Shown here one piece after another: positions 54,236 to 62,790 of a DNA stretch of 64,000 nt. The stretch lies in NCBI GenBank assembly GCA_951828585.1, contig OX639991.1:1024576-1088575 (forward strand), in the 5' to 3' direction. A model generated the notes under the pieces. The model saw only the letters and a program-made list of their open reading frames with translations, ran no database searches and was not told where the DNA came from. Position numbers and translations under genes: made by a program. The first letter of the stretch is position 1. Each line of letters begins with the position of its first letter. This DNA comes from Longimicrobiales bacterium. Its GTDB lineage: Bacteria > Gemmatimonadota > Gemmatimonadetes > Longimicrobiales > Gaopeijiaceae.

Positions 54236-54499
54236 CTACCGCTGAAGGGGCGCCTTGTAGACGCGAGCCGGCGGGGGATCTGGCTCCCCTTTCTTGCAGT
54301 CAAGGTCCATGAAATGGTCCATCTCTACTGCCTCCATGACGCTGACGCTGCCTACCTCGCACCTCTCATTCAAGTCGCGTCCTCGAACGACCACTTCGTC
54401 CCCTACAACCTCGATGGTTCCCACGACCAACTCACCCAGGTGCGGAGGGTTCAACATAGCCGAGAGCCGAGCCCCCCGAACGACGCGCTCAACCTTCAC
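54236..54499 (-). CDS. Hypothetical third gene of the TumE operon
   Basis: An 87-residue frame from GTG 54499, which overlaps the stop of the HVO_A0114-type gene (GTGA). It reads VKVERVVRGARLSAMLNPP then HLGELVVGTIEVVGDEVVV, a beta-rich pattern, and ends PPPARVYKAPLQR. The 4-bp coupling suggests a real gene, but no family is recognised and the overlapping frame is also open, so confidence is moderate. Confidence 0.45.
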   Translation of the reverse strand: MKVERVVRGARLSAMLNPPHLGELVVGTIEVVGDEVVVRGRDLNERCEVGSVSVMEAVEMDHFMDLDCKKGEPDPPPARVYKAPLQR

Positions 54500-54888
54500 G
54501 GCCCAACCCCAACCGACCCACCCCCCCTCCCCGTCAACGAGACATCGAGCCTCACCTGATCGTAGGGCACGCGCGGCACCAGCTTGCCACGCTCCCCCCT
54601 CTGCAATTCCACCAGTCCATATTGCGACATCGTCTTTAGGGTTCGCGAGAGATTCGATTTGCTTCGCCCGGCCAGCTCCGCGAGCTCCGTGATCGAACCC
54701 GGTCGCTCCCGGGCAATCAGTTCCAGGAGATGCCTGTTGTGCTCGGACAGCAGCTTCGCGAAGCTCTCGATCGAGGTGAACCACACCCTGGGCTCGCCCC
54801 CGGCGCGTGCGCGCTCGCCACGGGCAATCGCCAGGGTGCGCGCCTTCATCTGGTCGTAGCCGGCGATGCCGATCTTCAGTGTCTTCAT
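54496..54888 (-). CDS. HVO_A0114-family MarR-like regulator (TumE antitoxin partner)
   Basis: A 130-residue winged-helix protein: MKTLKIGIAGYDQMKARTLA, then VWFTSIESFAKLLSEHNRHLLELIARERPGSITELAELAGRSKSNLSRTLKTMSQYGLVEL with a wing RGKLVPRVPYDQVRLDV. It overlaps the TumE gene by ATGA (54885-54888). Such pairs are annotated as toxin-antitoxin systems in which the winged-helix protein represses the operon. Confidence 0.85.
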   Translation of the reverse strand: MKTLKIGIAGYDQMKARTLAIARGERARAGGEPRVWFTSIESFAKLLSEHNRHLLELIARERPGSITELAELAGRSKSNLSRTLKTMSQYGLVELQRGERGKLVPRVPYDQVRLDVSLTGRGGGSVGVGP

Positions 54889-55256
54889 GGAATCGATCCT
54901 CTTTCTCGAAGAACTCGGTCCACTTCCCTCCAGAAATCCTCGAGAAGCGTAGCCGCGTCTTCGTAGTCATATGGCCGGATTGTCCGCAGCCGATGCCGGT
55001 GGTCTCGTTCCGTCCGCTGCCACCCACCTGGGCCTCGACGCTCCCTCACCGGGTGCGCATTGTCGAATCCGACCAGCCTGACACCGTCCGGCGCGTGCAG
55101 CGTCAACGAATAGCTGAGGCCGTGCGGCCGCTCCGGTGTGGCCTCGGTTCGCACGACGACGAACTTCACCCAGTGCCCCATGTCGTCCACGAATAGCGTC
55201 TCCCCGTGAAGGTCGATCAGGGTGTCCAGCCCAGGATCCCGTCCGCCCATTCTCAT
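54885..55256 (-). CDS. TumE-family (DUF6516) toxin-like protein
   Basis: A 123-residue protein: GLDTLIDLHGETLFVDDMGHWVKFVVVRTEATPERPHGLSYSLTLHAPDGVRLVGFDNAHPV, then HRLRTIRPYDYEDAATLLEDFWREVDRVL. This matches the small TumE/DUF6516 family paired with winged-helix antitoxins; the toxic mechanism is not established here. A palindromic operator lies 8-28 bp upstream. Intact. Confidence 0.82.
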   Translation of the reverse strand: MRMGGRDPGLDTLIDLHGETLFVDDMGHWVKFVVVRTEATPERPHGLSYSLTLHAPDGVRLVGFDNAHPVRERRGPGGWQRTERDHRHRLRTIRPYDYEDAATLLEDFWREVDRVLRERGSIP

Positions 55257-55263
55257 TCAATTA

Positions 55264-55284
55264 GGTTATCACAGTATGATAACC
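55264..55284. promoter_or_regulatory. Palindromic operator of the TumE operon
   Basis: GGTTATCA-N5-TGATAACC, perfect 8-bp arms, 8 bp upstream of the TumE start. It shares TTATCA/TGATAA half-sites with the palindrome at 3023-3038. The HVO_A0114-like winged-helix protein is the likely binder. Confidence 0.65.
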
Positions 55285-55366
55285 GGGGCAAGGACTGTCC
55301 GCCATCCGGTGACGGTCCCGCCAACGGTACGGCCGGCATGATCCCGGCTGAGAGCCGAATGCGGGT

Positions 55367-56524
55367 CTACAGCGGAGCGATCTCCCTGAGTATGTCGCGT
55401 CCGCTGACCGCGCGAATCCCATCCGCCAGGGGGAAGGTGTGGTCTCCCACGTGAACCACGTCGATACCGCTCAGTCCGAGTATCTTCCCGGCGGCGCGCA
55501 TGGATGACGTGACCTTCGGCGAGTCCGTTCGCTTGAACTCGTATCCGCGTCGGCGGCGTCCGCGAACGACCAGGAGATCGAGCTCCGGGCCACCGTGCAC
55601 GGACCAGAAATAGCACTCTTCGGGTCGGGCCCCGATTCGACGCACCACCTGCTCCAGGGCGAATCCCTCCCAACTCGCTCCCACCTTCGGATGCCTCGCC
55701 AGGTCGCGGGCGTCGGCAATGTCGAGCAGCACATGCAGCAAGCCGCTGTCGGCGATGTAGGTCTTGGGTGACTTGACGATTCGCTTGGCGACGTTTTCCC
55801 GCCAGGGGCGAAGCAGTCGCATCAGGTATGCGCCCGTCATCCGGTCCAGGTAGCGGCGCACCGTGGTGTGCGCCAGCCCGAAGGCACGAGCCAGTTCCGA
55901 CCCGTTCCAGGTCTGGCCGTGGTAGTGGGCCAGCATGGTCCAGAAGTCCTGGAGCAGCACCGGCGGCAACGAGATGCCGAGCCCGGGCAGGTCGCGCTCG
56001 GCCAAGGACCGCACGAAGTCCCTCCGCCACTGTTCGCTGCGGGCATCGTCCTCCGCGAGCCAGGATCTGGGAAAACCGCCCCGCAGCCAGAGCCGCCGCC
56101 AACGGTCGCCACCGACCTCGGCCAGGTCGAGACCCGTCAGTTCGTGATATCCGATTCGCCCCGCGAGCGACTCCGAACCCTGGCGCAACAACTCCGGGGA
56201 CGCGCTGCCGAGCACCAGGAACCGGGCGGGCAGGGGATTGCGGTCCGCGAGTACGCGAAGGACCGGAAACAGGCCTGGGCGGGCCTGAATCTCGTCAACG
56301 ATGACAAGGCCGCGGAGCGGCTCCAGAGCCAGCATCGGTTCGTTGAGCCTGGCCACGTCCCGGGGATCTTCCAGATCGAAGCGTGTCACGCGTTCCTGAG
56401 TGGCGGCAAACTCCAACGCGAGCGTAGTTTTCCCCACCTGCCGCGCACCGAGGAGTGCGACGACGGGATTGTCGCTCAGTTTCCTGGCCAGAGCGTCCAG
56501 GTGGGCAGGCCTGGGTATCATCAT
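55367..56524 (-). CDS. AAA_14/DUF4143 ATPase
   Basis: A 385-residue protein: LARKLSDNPVVALLGARQVGKTTLA (Walker A), LVIVDEIQARPGLFPVLR (Walker B), FLVLGSASPELL (sensor), a winged-helix-like NGSELARAFGLAHTTVRRYLD, and a C-terminal nuclease-like core (YFWSVHGGPELDLLVVRGRRRRGYEFKRTDSP: D and E-x-K). Same family as 1866-3014 but divergent. Function uncertain; a role in defence or toxin control is inferred from the island. Start at ATG 56524, with an upstream in-frame GTG at 56539 possible. Confidence 0.85.
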   Translation of the reverse strand: MMIPRPAHLDALARKLSDNPVVALLGARQVGKTTLALEFAATQERVTRFDLEDPRDVARLNEPMLALEPLRGLVIVDEIQARPGLFPVLRVLADRNPLPARFLVLGSASPELLRQGSESLAGRIGYHELTGLDLAEVGGDRWRRLWLRGGFPRSWLAEDDARSEQWRRDFVRSLAERDLPGLGISLPPVLLQDFWTMLAHYHGQTWNGSELARAFGLAHTTVRRYLDRMTGAYLMRLLRPWRENVAKRIVKSPKTYIADSGLLHVLLDIADARDLARHPKVGASWEGFALEQVVRRIGARPEECYFWSVHGGPELDLLVVRGRRRRGYEFKRTDSPKVTSSMRAAGKILGLSGIDVVHVGDHTFPLADGIRAVSGRDILREIAPL

Positions 56525-56582
56525 GTCCGAAATCTGCACTCTGGATGCTCATATTTCAAGATTCTCACACCACCCACCCCCC

Positions 56583-56804
56583 ATGAAGCCCACCCAAACC
56601 CTCGGCCTGATCCTCTGGCGAGCCGGCATCCTCATGGTCGCCGCCTATTTCCTCTTCATCGCCCTCCGCTTTATTCTGCGTATCACCGACCCCGTCCTCG
56701 AAACCGCAGTCACCCTGCTTCTTGCCGGCGCCCTCTTCGTCCTGGTTTCCGTCGTCCGGGAACAGATCGAAGATGCCCGCGGGGAAAGGAGTTACGAAGA
56801 ATGA
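56583..56804 (+). CDS. Small two-helix membrane protein
   Basis: A 73-residue protein with two hydrophobic segments (ILMVAAYFLFIALRFIL and AVTLLLAGALFVLVSVV) and an acidic C-terminal tail. It overlaps the next gene by ATGA (56801-56804), so both are made together. Unknown function; no family assigned. Confidence 0.7.
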   Translation: MKPTQTLGLILWRAGILMVAAYFLFIALRFILRITDPVLETAVTLLLAGALFVLVSVVREQIEDARGERSYEE

Positions 56805-57061
56805 CCCGCCTGCTGCGCATCACCGGTTTCCTGCTCATCGGCGGCGGAGCCCTGGTCCTGCTGGTCTGGGCGATTCGGCCGCTTCGCGTTGTCTGGCCGG
56901 CGCTTCTTGCATTGCCCCCGGCCATCCAGATCGGCGTGGGAGCGGCGGCGCTGGGGCTGGTCGTTCTGATGGGGTCGCTTATCGCGGAGAGAATCGGGGA
57001 GCGTGAAGCGGACCGTAAGCTGCTGGAGGATCGTCCCGAATCGCATCGCCGTTTGAAGTAG
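56801..57061 (+). CDS. Small two-helix membrane protein
   Basis: An 86-residue protein with two hydrophobic segments (ITGFLLIGGGALVLLVWAI and IQIGVGAAALGLVVLMGSLIAE) and a charged cytoplasmic-type tail (READRKLLEDRPESHRRLK). GGAAAGGAG lies upstream inside the preceding gene. Probably acts with its coupled partner. Unknown function. Confidence 0.7.
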   Translation: MTRLLRITGFLLIGGGALVLLVWAIRPLRVVWPALLALPPAIQIGVGAAALGLVVLMGSLIAERIGEREADRKLLEDRPESHRRLK

Positions 57062-57104
57062 TCGCCGTCTCGCTACCAGTCACCAACCCCACGAAGGAGC
57101 AGAA

Positions 57105-57419
57105 ATGATCGTCGTCACCACAGAAACCGTCCCGGGCCGCCAGGTCGTCGAGGCGCTCGGCGTCGTGCGCGGAAGCACGATTCGCGCCAAGCACCTCGGC
57201 AAGGACATCATGGCCGGCCTGCGAGGCATCGTCGGCGGAGAGGTCAAGGAGTACACCGAGATGCTGACCGAGACGAGGAACGAGAGCGTGCAGCGGATGA
57301 AGCAGGAGGCGCGGGCGCTCGGCGCGGACGCGGTGGTGAACCTGCGCTTCAGCACGTCCCAGGTGATGGCCGGGGCCGCTGAATTGCTGGCGTACGGGAC
57401 CGCGGTAAGACTTGAGTAA
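57105..57419 (+). CDS. YbjQ/UPF0145 family protein
   Basis: A 104-residue protein: VVTTETVPGRQVVEALGVVRGSTIRAKHLGKDIMAGLRGIVGGEVKEYTEML and ALGADAVVNLRFSTSQVMAGAAELLAYGTAV, the complete UPF0145 (YbjQ-like, sometimes called heavy-metal-binding) fold that assembles into oligomeric rings. Role unproven. GAAGGAG 6 bases before the ATG. It may be co-transcribed with the two membrane genes just upstream. Confidence 0.9.
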   Translation: MIVVTTETVPGRQVVEALGVVRGSTIRAKHLGKDIMAGLRGIVGGEVKEYTEMLTETRNESVQRMKQEARALGADAVVNLRFSTSQVMAGAAELLAYGTAVRLE

Positions 57420-57489
57420 GACGAGGCAGGTTTTTCAGGAAACAGACGGCGACCGGAGGACTATCTCCGCCCGGACGGAGGAACGAGCA

Positions 57490-59679
57490 ATGACCGCTAA
57501 ACAGATCGCACGCAGCTTCTGGCTGGCGAGTGCCCTCGCCGTCCCCATTCATTCCCCAACCCCGGCCTCCCCCCAGGTCCCCCCGGAGACCGAAGCCCGC
57601 CTCAGATCGATCTTCGAGGCAAGAGACTTCGACGCCCGCTCCTTCCAGGCAACCTGGCTACCCGCCGGATCCGCCTACACAACCCTGGAATCCCCCCCCG
57701 GCACCTCACACCGCGAACTGATCCGCCACGACGCCGCCACCGGCACCCGCACAGTCCTCGCCTCCCTCCCCCACCTCACACCCCCCGGCGCCTCCGACCC
57801 CCTGACCATCTCCGGCTACCAGTTCGCCCCGGACGGCACCTGGGCCCTCCTGCAAACCCGCGGCGACGGCTTCTGGATGTTCGAACCCGCCACCTCCACC
57901 CTGAGCAAGGTGGACGCAGGAGGCAGCAACACGATCTCCCCGGACGGCCGCCGCATCCTTTTCACCCGCGACGGGAACCTTCACGTCCACAACCTCGCAT
58001 CCACCCAAACCACCCGCCTGACCCATACCACCGCCCAATCCGTCTCCAACGGCCGCGCCGCATGGAGCCCCGACGGAACCCGGGTCGCCTTCGTTCAGTC
58101 CGACGCCTCCGGGGTGCGAATGAGGTCCATGCTCGTCCCCACCGATCCCTCCTATCCCGAACTCCGGCAGGTTCGGTTCGCGAGGGTGGGCGAGACCATC
58201 ACCAAGCTGCGGGTCGGCGTGGTGGACGCCGAGGGACGGGAAGTCCGCTGGGTCTCCATCCCGTCCCCAAACGAGGGCTTCTACCTGGGGCAGGTGAGTT
58301 GGGCCGGGAACTCCGAGGAGCTTCTGGTGGAGCAGTTCAGCCGGTTCCGCGACGAACGGGACTTCTTCATCGCCAACGTGACCACGGGCGAGGTGAAGCG
58401 GATCTACCACGAGTCCGATCCGGCCTGGGTGGTCGCCAGCTATCGGCTGAACGCCGGGCTTGAGTGGATCCAAGGGGGCGACTCCTTCCTCTTCCTGACC
58501 GAGAAGGACGGGTGGCGACACTCCTTCGTGTACTCGCGCGATGGGCGGGAAGAGCGGCTCCTGACGCCAGGAGGCAGCGATGTCATGGAGCGGGGGCCGG
58601 TCGATGAGGGCGAGGGCTGGTTCTACTTCTTCGCCTCGCCCGGCAACGCCACCCAGCGGTACCTCTACAGAGTCCGGCTGGACGGCGGCGAAGCGCCCGA
58701 GCGTGTCACTCCCGAAGACCAGCCGGGAACCCACTTCTACGACTTCTCACCCGGCCTCCGGTGGGCCTTTCACACGTACTCCACCTTCGACACCCCTCCG
58801 GTCACCGAGCTGATCAGCCTGCCGGACCACCGTGTCGTCCGGGTCCTGGAGGACAACGCCGCGGTCCGGCGCCGGGCCGAAGCCACGATCTCCCACCCCA
58901 CCGAGTTCCTGGAGCTGGATATCGGGGACGGAGTGGCGATGGACGCGTGGATGATCAAGCCGCGGGACTTCGATCCTGACCGGCAGTACCCGGTGTTCAT
59001 CTACGTCTACGGTGAACCGCATGCCCAGACCGTGCTGGACCGGTGGTCGACGCGGAGCAACTACCATCGCGCGATCGCGGACCTCGGGTACCTGGTCGTG
59101 TCGATCGAGAATCGGGGTACGCCGGCGCCGAAGGGTGCTGCGTGGCGGCGGGCGCCCTTTCCGACGATCGGCGTGCAGTCTACGGAGGAGCATGCGGCGG
59201 GTGTCCGGGAGATGGGCAGGATGCTCCCCTACGTCGATCTGTCCCGAGTGGGGATCTGGGGATGGAGCGGCGGCGGATCGAACACCCTGAACTCGCTGTT
59301 CCGAAGGCCCGATGTCTACCACGTGGGGATCGCCGTGGTCCCCAAGCCCCAGCCGCACCTCTACAACGCGTGGTTCCAGGAGATCTACATGGAGACGCTG
59401 GAGACGAACCCGGAGGGTTACCGCGTCTCGGCGCCGATCAACTACGCCGAAGGGCTGGAGGGGGACCTGCTCATCATCCACGGGACCGGGGAGACCAACA
59501 CGCACCTGGAGATCGTCGAGGGACTGGTGGATCGGCTGGTGGAGCTCGGGAAGACCTTCGACTACATGACGTATCCGAACCGGAACCATGGATTGTCGGA
59601 GGGGGAGGGGACGGCGGTGCATCTTCGGATGCTGATGGTGCGGTATCTGTTGGAGCATCTGCCGGCGGGGGCGGGGTAG
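57490..59679 (+). CDS. S9-family (DPP IV-like) serine peptidase, exported
   Basis: A 729-residue protein with a short signal region (FWLASALAVPIHSPTPAS), an eight-bladed DPP IV propeller (SPDGRRILFTRDGNLHVHNL, WSPDGTRVAFVQSD), and a C-terminal alpha/beta hydrolase: YPVFIYVYGEPHAQTV, nucleophile GIWGWSGGGSNTLN, the acid region LLIIHGTGETNTHLE and histidine YPNRNHGLSEG. Where human DPP4 has GTADDNVH, this has GTGETNTH, so the acid would be Glu or another residue. Likely a periplasmic dipeptidyl peptidase. GGAGG upstream of the ATG. Confidence 0.88.
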   Translation: MTAKQIARSFWLASALAVPIHSPTPASPQVPPETEARLRSIFEARDFDARSFQATWLPAGSAYTTLESPPGTSHRELIRHDAATGTRTVLASLPHLTPPGASDPLTISGYQFAPDGTWALLQTRGDGFWMFEPATSTLSKVDAGGSNTISPDGRRILFTRDGNLHVHNLASTQTTRLTHTTAQSVSNGRAAWSPDGTRVAFVQSDASGVRMRSMLVPTDPSYPELRQVRFARVGETITKLRVGVVDAEGREVRWVSIPSPNEGFYLGQVSWAGNSEELLVEQFSRFRDERDFFIANVTTGEVKRIYHESDPAWVVASYRLNAGLEWIQGGDSFLFLTEKDGWRHSFVYSRDGREERLLTPGGSDVMERGPVDEGEGWFYFFASPGNATQRYLYRVRLDGGEAPERVTPEDQPGTHFYDFSPGLRWAFHTYSTFDTPPVTELISLPDHRVVRVLEDNAAVRRRAEATISHPTEFLELDIGDGVAMDAWMIKPRDFDPDRQYPVFIYVYGEPHAQTVLDRWSTRSNYHRAIADLGYLVVSIENRGTPAPKGAAWRRAPFPTIGVQSTEEHAAGVREMGRMLPYVDLSRVGIWGWSGGGSNTLNSLFRRPDVYHVGIAVVPKPQPHLYNAWFQEIYMETLETNPEGYRVSAPINYAEGLEGDLLIIHGTGETNTHLEIVEGLVDRLVELGKTFDYMTYPNRNHGLSEGEGTAVHLRMLMVRYLLEHLPAGAG

Positions 59680-59870
59680 GTCGGCAGTCTGCGGACAAGG
59701 CTCTGGTCCGGACCGCCTGGGAAGCGAAACCTTCCGCCCGCTTCACCCGTTACCCCCCCGTAGCCGCCGTTCCAGGCCGAAGTCGAAACCTGGCCGGCAA
59801 GCGCGGAAACCGAAGCGCGCCAACTGGAAACGAACCCGCAAGGGATCCTGGTGTTACGGAGAAATCACGG

Positions 59871-62570
59871 ATGACCGATCGGCACGGAATCGATACCGAA
59901 GGAAAGACAGGCCCGGCGAGGCTGGCGCCGTCCCTGGCTCTATCGCTGGCGCTCGCTCTGGGGGCTTCCGGGTCTCTCGCGGGCCAGGAGCTGGATAAGG
60001 GCAACGATGCCACGCCTCACATACAACGCACCACCCCACCCACCCTCCAGGCCCACCGCTTCACCACCCCACCCACACTCGACGGCCTCCTCACCGAACC
60101 CGACTGGGGCATTGCCAGCGTGGCCACCCGCTTCACCGTCTTCGAACCGAATGAGGGCGAAACTCCCTCCCAGCGGACCGAGGCCCGTGTCCTCTTCGGC
60201 GACGAGGCGATCTACGTCGGCATCCGCGCCTTCGATACGGCCCCCGACTCCATCGTGACGCGTCTGGCGCGCCGCGACGAGCGGGCGCACTCGGATTGGG
60301 TGGACGTCGTCATCGACAGCTACCACGACCGGCGTACGGCCTTCCGCTTCGGCGTGAATCCCGCAGGCGTCAAGGTCGACGGCTACATGTTCGACGACAC
60401 CGAGGAGGACGACTCCTGGGACGCGGTGTGGGACGTGGCCACGCACACCGACGAACACGGCTGGACGGCGGAGTTCCGGATCCCGTACTCCCAGTTGCGC
60501 TTCGACGGGGCGGCCCGGCAGACCTGGGGCATCAACTTCGCCCGGTTCATCGCGCGCCACCTGGAGATGAGCCTCTGGGCGCCGATCTCCAGGGGGGACG
60601 GGGCTCTGGTGTCACGCTTCGGCGACCTGGAGGGGCTTCGCGACCTGTCGCCGCCCACCCGGCTCGAGATCATGCCGTACTCGGTGGTTCGCATGGAGAG
60701 GTTGCCCGGCAGCACCGCCGACCCCTTCTACGACCCGCACGACTACTCGTCCACCGTGGGGGCGGACGTGAAGTACGGACTCACCACGGACCTGACGCTG
60801 GACCTCACCGTCAACCCCGACTTCGGCCAGGTCGAGGCCGATCCGGCGGAGGTCAACCTGACGGCCTTCGAGACCTTCTTCCCCGAACGCCGCCCGTTCT
60901 TCGTCGAGGGATCGGGCATCTTCGCCTTCCGTTTCTCCGAAGGGGGCGGCGACATGGCCCGCGAGGGCCTCTTCTACTCCAGGCGCATCGGCAGGCCTCC
61001 TCGGGGACGGGTGCGGGACGCGGCGTACGAGAAGTCGCCCGAAAGGACGCGCATCCTCGGCGCGATGAAAGTCTCGGGCAAGACCGGTTCCGGCTGGTCG
61101 CTGGGACTGCTGCACGCAGTGACCGGACGGGAGGAGGCACGCATTGCGGACATCAACGGGACGGTCGGCGAACAGATGGTCGAGCCCACCGCGCACTACG
61201 GCCTGGCGCGGGTCGGCAGGGACTTCCGTGAAGGCAGGAGCGCCGTGGGGATGATTTCGACCTGGACGCGGCGCGGCTCCGGCCCGGCCGCCGAGCTCGC
61301 CCTGCACCAGGGTGCCTATACGGGCGGCATCGACGCGCGTCACCGCTTCGGTGGCGACCGGTTCATCGTCACCGGCTATCTCCTCGGGTCCACCGTGCGG
61401 GGCTCGGAGGCGGCCATCGCCCGCACCCAGCGTTCGCCCGCGCGCTACTACCAGCGCCCCGATGGCGACCACACCCTGTACGACCCCACTCGCACCTCCC
61501 TGAACGGATGGGCCGGGTCGGCCACCCTGGCCAAGATCTCCGGCGGGTACTGGCGCTTCGCCACCGGCGCGATGGCGCGCTCTCCCGGTTTCGATTCCAA
61601 CGATCTCGGGTTCATGCGCGAGGCGGACTTCGTCCTGCCCTTCGCCTGGGTCGGGTACCAGCACTTCCGCCCTGCCTGGCACTTTCAGAACTGGAGTGTG
61701 GGCGTCGACACCTGGGCCCCCTACTCTTTCGGCGGAGAGGGATACCGGAAGGGAGTCAACCTCAACGGCAACTTCACTCTCAACAACTTCTGGCGCGGCT
61801 TCGCCGGCGTCATGCGACAGTCCGCGGGCTTTTCTTACGCGGCCCTGCGGGGCGGTCCACTGCTTCGGCAGGACCCTTCCTGGGGCGGATGGTTCGGCTT
61901 CTCATCGGACTCTCGCAAGCAGCTTCAGGCCGAGGTGCAGAACAACTGGCAGCTCAGCCCTGAACCCGGTTCCTGGACCTACGGCTCCAGGGCGAGTCTT
62001 CGTTGGCGTCCGGCGTCGCGCGCCTCCCTCTCGGTCGGCCCGTTCGTCAACTGGCGCCAGGAAGACCTGCAGTGGATGGGGCGCTTCGACTTGGATGGCG
62101 CCAACTACATCTTCGCGCAGCTGGGACAGACCACCGCCGGCGTAACCACCCGTGTCGACTGGACCTTTTCGCCCAACCTCTCGCTCCAGGTCTACGCCGA
62201 GCCCTTCGTGTCGGCGGGCGACTACGGGGACCTGAGGCGCATCACCGACCCTCGCGCCGACGCGTATGCCAACCGTTTCGCCGATATCGAGGCCACGACC
62301 GGGAGCGATGGCACGGTCAGCGCCGATATCAACGGCGACGGCACTGCCGAGACCTTCCCCAACCCGGACTTCAACTTCAAGCAGTTCCGTTCGAACGCGG
62401 TCCTGCGCTGGGAGTACCGCCCCGGCTCCGTGCTGTTCGCAGTCTGGTCCCAAGGAAGGGATCACTTCGCGCAGACCGGAGACTTCTCGCTGGGCGACGA
62501 CCTCGGCACTCTGTTCGGGCAGCCCGGCGAGGACGTGTTCATGGTCAAGCTGAGCTACTGGATCGGCTAG
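59871..62570 (+). CDS. DUF5916 outer-membrane barrel with CBM9-like domain
   Basis: An 899-residue exported protein. Signal peptide (LALSLALALGASGSLAGQ), then a carbohydrate-binding family-9-like sandwich (TLDGLLTEPDWGIASVATRF, EAIYVGIRAFD, TAFRFGVNPAGVKVDGYMF, WTAEFRIPYSQLRF), then the DUF5916 region (LTLDLTVNPDFGQVEADPAEVNLTAFETFFPERRPFFVEG) and a long beta-barrel ending VKLSYWIG. The family is widespread in Bacteroidota and Gemmatimonadota beside proteases and amidohydrolases; its ligand is unknown. Start supported by GGAGA. It follows the S9 peptidase by about 190 bp. Confidence 0.9.
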   Translation: MTDRHGIDTEGKTGPARLAPSLALSLALALGASGSLAGQELDKGNDATPHIQRTTPPTLQAHRFTTPPTLDGLLTEPDWGIASVATRFTVFEPNEGETPSQRTEARVLFGDEAIYVGIRAFDTAPDSIVTRLARRDERAHSDWVDVVIDSYHDRRTAFRFGVNPAGVKVDGYMFDDTEEDDSWDAVWDVATHTDEHGWTAEFRIPYSQLRFDGAARQTWGINFARFIARHLEMSLWAPISRGDGALVSRFGDLEGLRDLSPPTRLEIMPYSVVRMERLPGSTADPFYDPHDYSSTVGADVKYGLTTDLTLDLTVNPDFGQVEADPAEVNLTAFETFFPERRPFFVEGSGIFAFRFSEGGGDMAREGLFYSRRIGRPPRGRVRDAAYEKSPERTRILGAMKVSGKTGSGWSLGLLHAVTGREEARIADINGTVGEQMVEPTAHYGLARVGRDFREGRSAVGMISTWTRRGSGPAAELALHQGAYTGGIDARHRFGGDRFIVTGYLLGSTVRGSEAAIARTQRSPARYYQRPDGDHTLYDPTRTSLNGWAGSATLAKISGGYWRFATGAMARSPGFDSNDLGFMREADFVLPFAWVGYQHFRPAWHFQNWSVGVDTWAPYSFGGEGYRKGVNLNGNFTLNNFWRGFAGVMRQSAGFSYAALRGGPLLRQDPSWGGWFGFSSDSRKQLQAEVQNNWQLSPEPGSWTYGSRASLRWRPASRASLSVGPFVNWRQEDLQWMGRFDLDGANYIFAQLGQTTAGVTTRVDWTFSPNLSLQVYAEPFVSAGDYGDLRRITDPRADAYANRFADIEATTGSDGTVSADINGDGTAETFPNPDFNFKQFRSNAVLRWEYRPGSVLFAVWSQGRDHFAQTGDFSLGDDLGTLFGQPGEDVFMVKLSYWIG

Positions 62571-62790
62571 GCAGGTCGCCGGGCGGACCCGCGCCGGGTC
62601 GGCCATACCGCCATGTGCGGCAACGCTTTGGCTGAAACCCGAGACGCGGAGCCGGTGTATTGGAATGGCATGTCGCACCGCCGCCGCCCCCAGGAGCCTG
62701 CAGCCGGCATCGTCGCCGTGATTGGACCGGCGACCCACCCAACTGCTAGCTGATTCGGGGTTCCACCACCAACGCCTTCAAGGAAACGCC

